Of a stretch of 6,838 bases of DNA, positions 6,577 to 6,838 are shown in pieces. Position numbers and translations under genes: made by a program. The notes under the pieces were generated by a model. The model saw nothing but the letters and a program-made list of their open reading frames with translations, searched no databases and had not been told where the DNA came from. The stretch lies in NCBI GenBank assembly GCA_947623775.1, contig CANQHL010000066.1, positions 1 to 6,838 on the forward strand, read 5' to 3'. The stretch comes from an uncultured Clostridia bacterium. Lineage in GTDB: Bacteria > Bacillota > Clostridia > Christensenellales > UBA1242. Positions within the stretch are counted from its first letter, which is position 1. The number at the start of each line of letters is the position of its first letter.

Positions 6577-6605
6577 ATTATAATAAAATCACGTAATTTT
6601 CGTTT
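6577..6605 (-). promoter_or_regulatory. Possible dtd promoter
   Basis: A perfect -10 box TATAAT (6577-6582) lies on the minus strand about 38 bp before the dtd start. The hexamer 17 nt further upstream, AAACGA (6600-6605), is a poor -35 match. The terminator after rplQ implies that dtd needs its own promoter, and this is the best candidate. In such AT-rich DNA a lone TATAAT can be chance. Confidence 0.4.
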
Positions 6606-6613
6606 AAAAACAC

Positions 6614-6642
6614 AAAAAAATCACCTATTTGGTGATTTTTTT
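6614..6642 (-). terminator. Rho-independent terminator after rplQ
   Basis: A perfect 12-bp stem, AAAAAAATCACC (6614-6625) with GGTGATTTTTTT (6631-6642), encloses a 5-nt loop. It lies 1 nt after the rplQ stop and provides T-runs in both directions. It would end the ribosomal-protein operon of which rplQ is normally the last gene. Confidence 0.93.
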
Positions 6643-6643
6643 A

Positions 6644-6838
6644 TTATATTAACTCAACGATTGCCATTTCAGCACTATCGCCACGTCTTTGTCCAAGTCT
6701 TACTATTCTTGTATATCCACCACCTTGTCCAACTTCCTTTATTCGTGAAGCATATTTTGGTGCATAGAGGTTGAATATCTTTTCAAGGAGTGGGTGATTA
6801 ATGTCTTTTGTTCTTGCTGTGTAAGCCTCAATAGATTC
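6644..6838 (-). CDS. rplQ: Ribosomal protein L17 (bL17), C-terminal part
   Basis: The last 64 codons of a protein whose 5' end lies beyond the window; full-length bL17 is usually about 110-130 aa. The translated tail contains the family's LLEKIFNLYAPKYASR segment and the closing block GGYTRIVRLGQRRGDSAEMAIVEL, typical of the conserved bL17 C-terminus. L17 is a 50S subunit protein near the peptide exit tunnel. In bacteria it is normally the last gene of the rpsM-rpsK-rpsD-rpoA-rplQ operon, and the terminator one base after its TAA stop fits that. It is truncated only by the window edge; the frame is open throughout. Confidence 0.96.
   Translation of the reverse strand, partial: ESIEAYTARTKDINHPLLEKIFNLYAPKYASRIKEVGQGGGYTRIVRLGQRRGDSAEMAIVELI

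Noticed and set aside
1..6838. CRISPR array, insertion sequence, toxin-antitoxin, phage or other novel accessory system
   Set aside because: No spaced direct repeats, transposase-like frames, terminal inverted repeats or unexplained coding frames were seen; nearly all the DNA is accounted for by core genes and their signals.

Overview
This window looks like an ordinary housekeeping stretch from the chromosome of an AT-rich, low-GC Gram-positive bacterium, probably clostridia-like Firmicutes. The evidence is strong AT bias, purine-rich Shine-Dalgarno sites (AGGAG/GGAGG), consensus sigma-A-type promoters, TGA used as a real stop (standard bacterial code), and a whiA-dnaE neighbourhood of the kind found in clostridia. 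I cannot name a genus from the sequence alone. Every gene I can support is on the minus strand, so transcription runs from high to low coordinates.

Reading in the direction of transcription, the window opens inside rplQ (ribosomal protein L17, C-terminal 64 residues), which is closed by a strong hairpin terminator. Next is a monocistronic dtd gene (D-aminoacyl-tRNA deacylase) with its own terminator three bases after the stop. A perfect-consensus promoter (TTGACA, 17 nt, TATAAT) then drives a tightly packed three-gene operon: a stand-alone PHP-family metallophosphoesterase, whiA (1-nt gap) and dnaE (6-nt gap). A terminator follows dnaE. After about 300 bp of AT-rich DNA with no gene that I can find, a second strong promoter drives a tRNA cluster: tRNA-Gly(TCC), tRNA-Arg(TCT) and the 5' end of a third tRNA, probably His, cut by the window edge.

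The genes serve translation (L17, Dtd, tRNAs), DNA replication (DnaE) and growth or division control (WhiA). In many Firmicutes whiA sits with rapZ and glmR (yvcK); here those two genes are absent and a PHP enzyme directly precedes whiA. The operon therefore contains two PHP domains, one free-standing and one at the N-terminus of DnaE, and both keep their metal-binding residues.

I found no mobile element, CRISPR array, defence gene, riboswitch or evident novel system. The points worth a second look are modest: an unusual T-loop in tRNA-Gly, mismatched stems in tRNA-Arg, an intact PHP site and a very acidic linker in DnaE, a divergent WhiA, and the reduced whiA neighbourhood.
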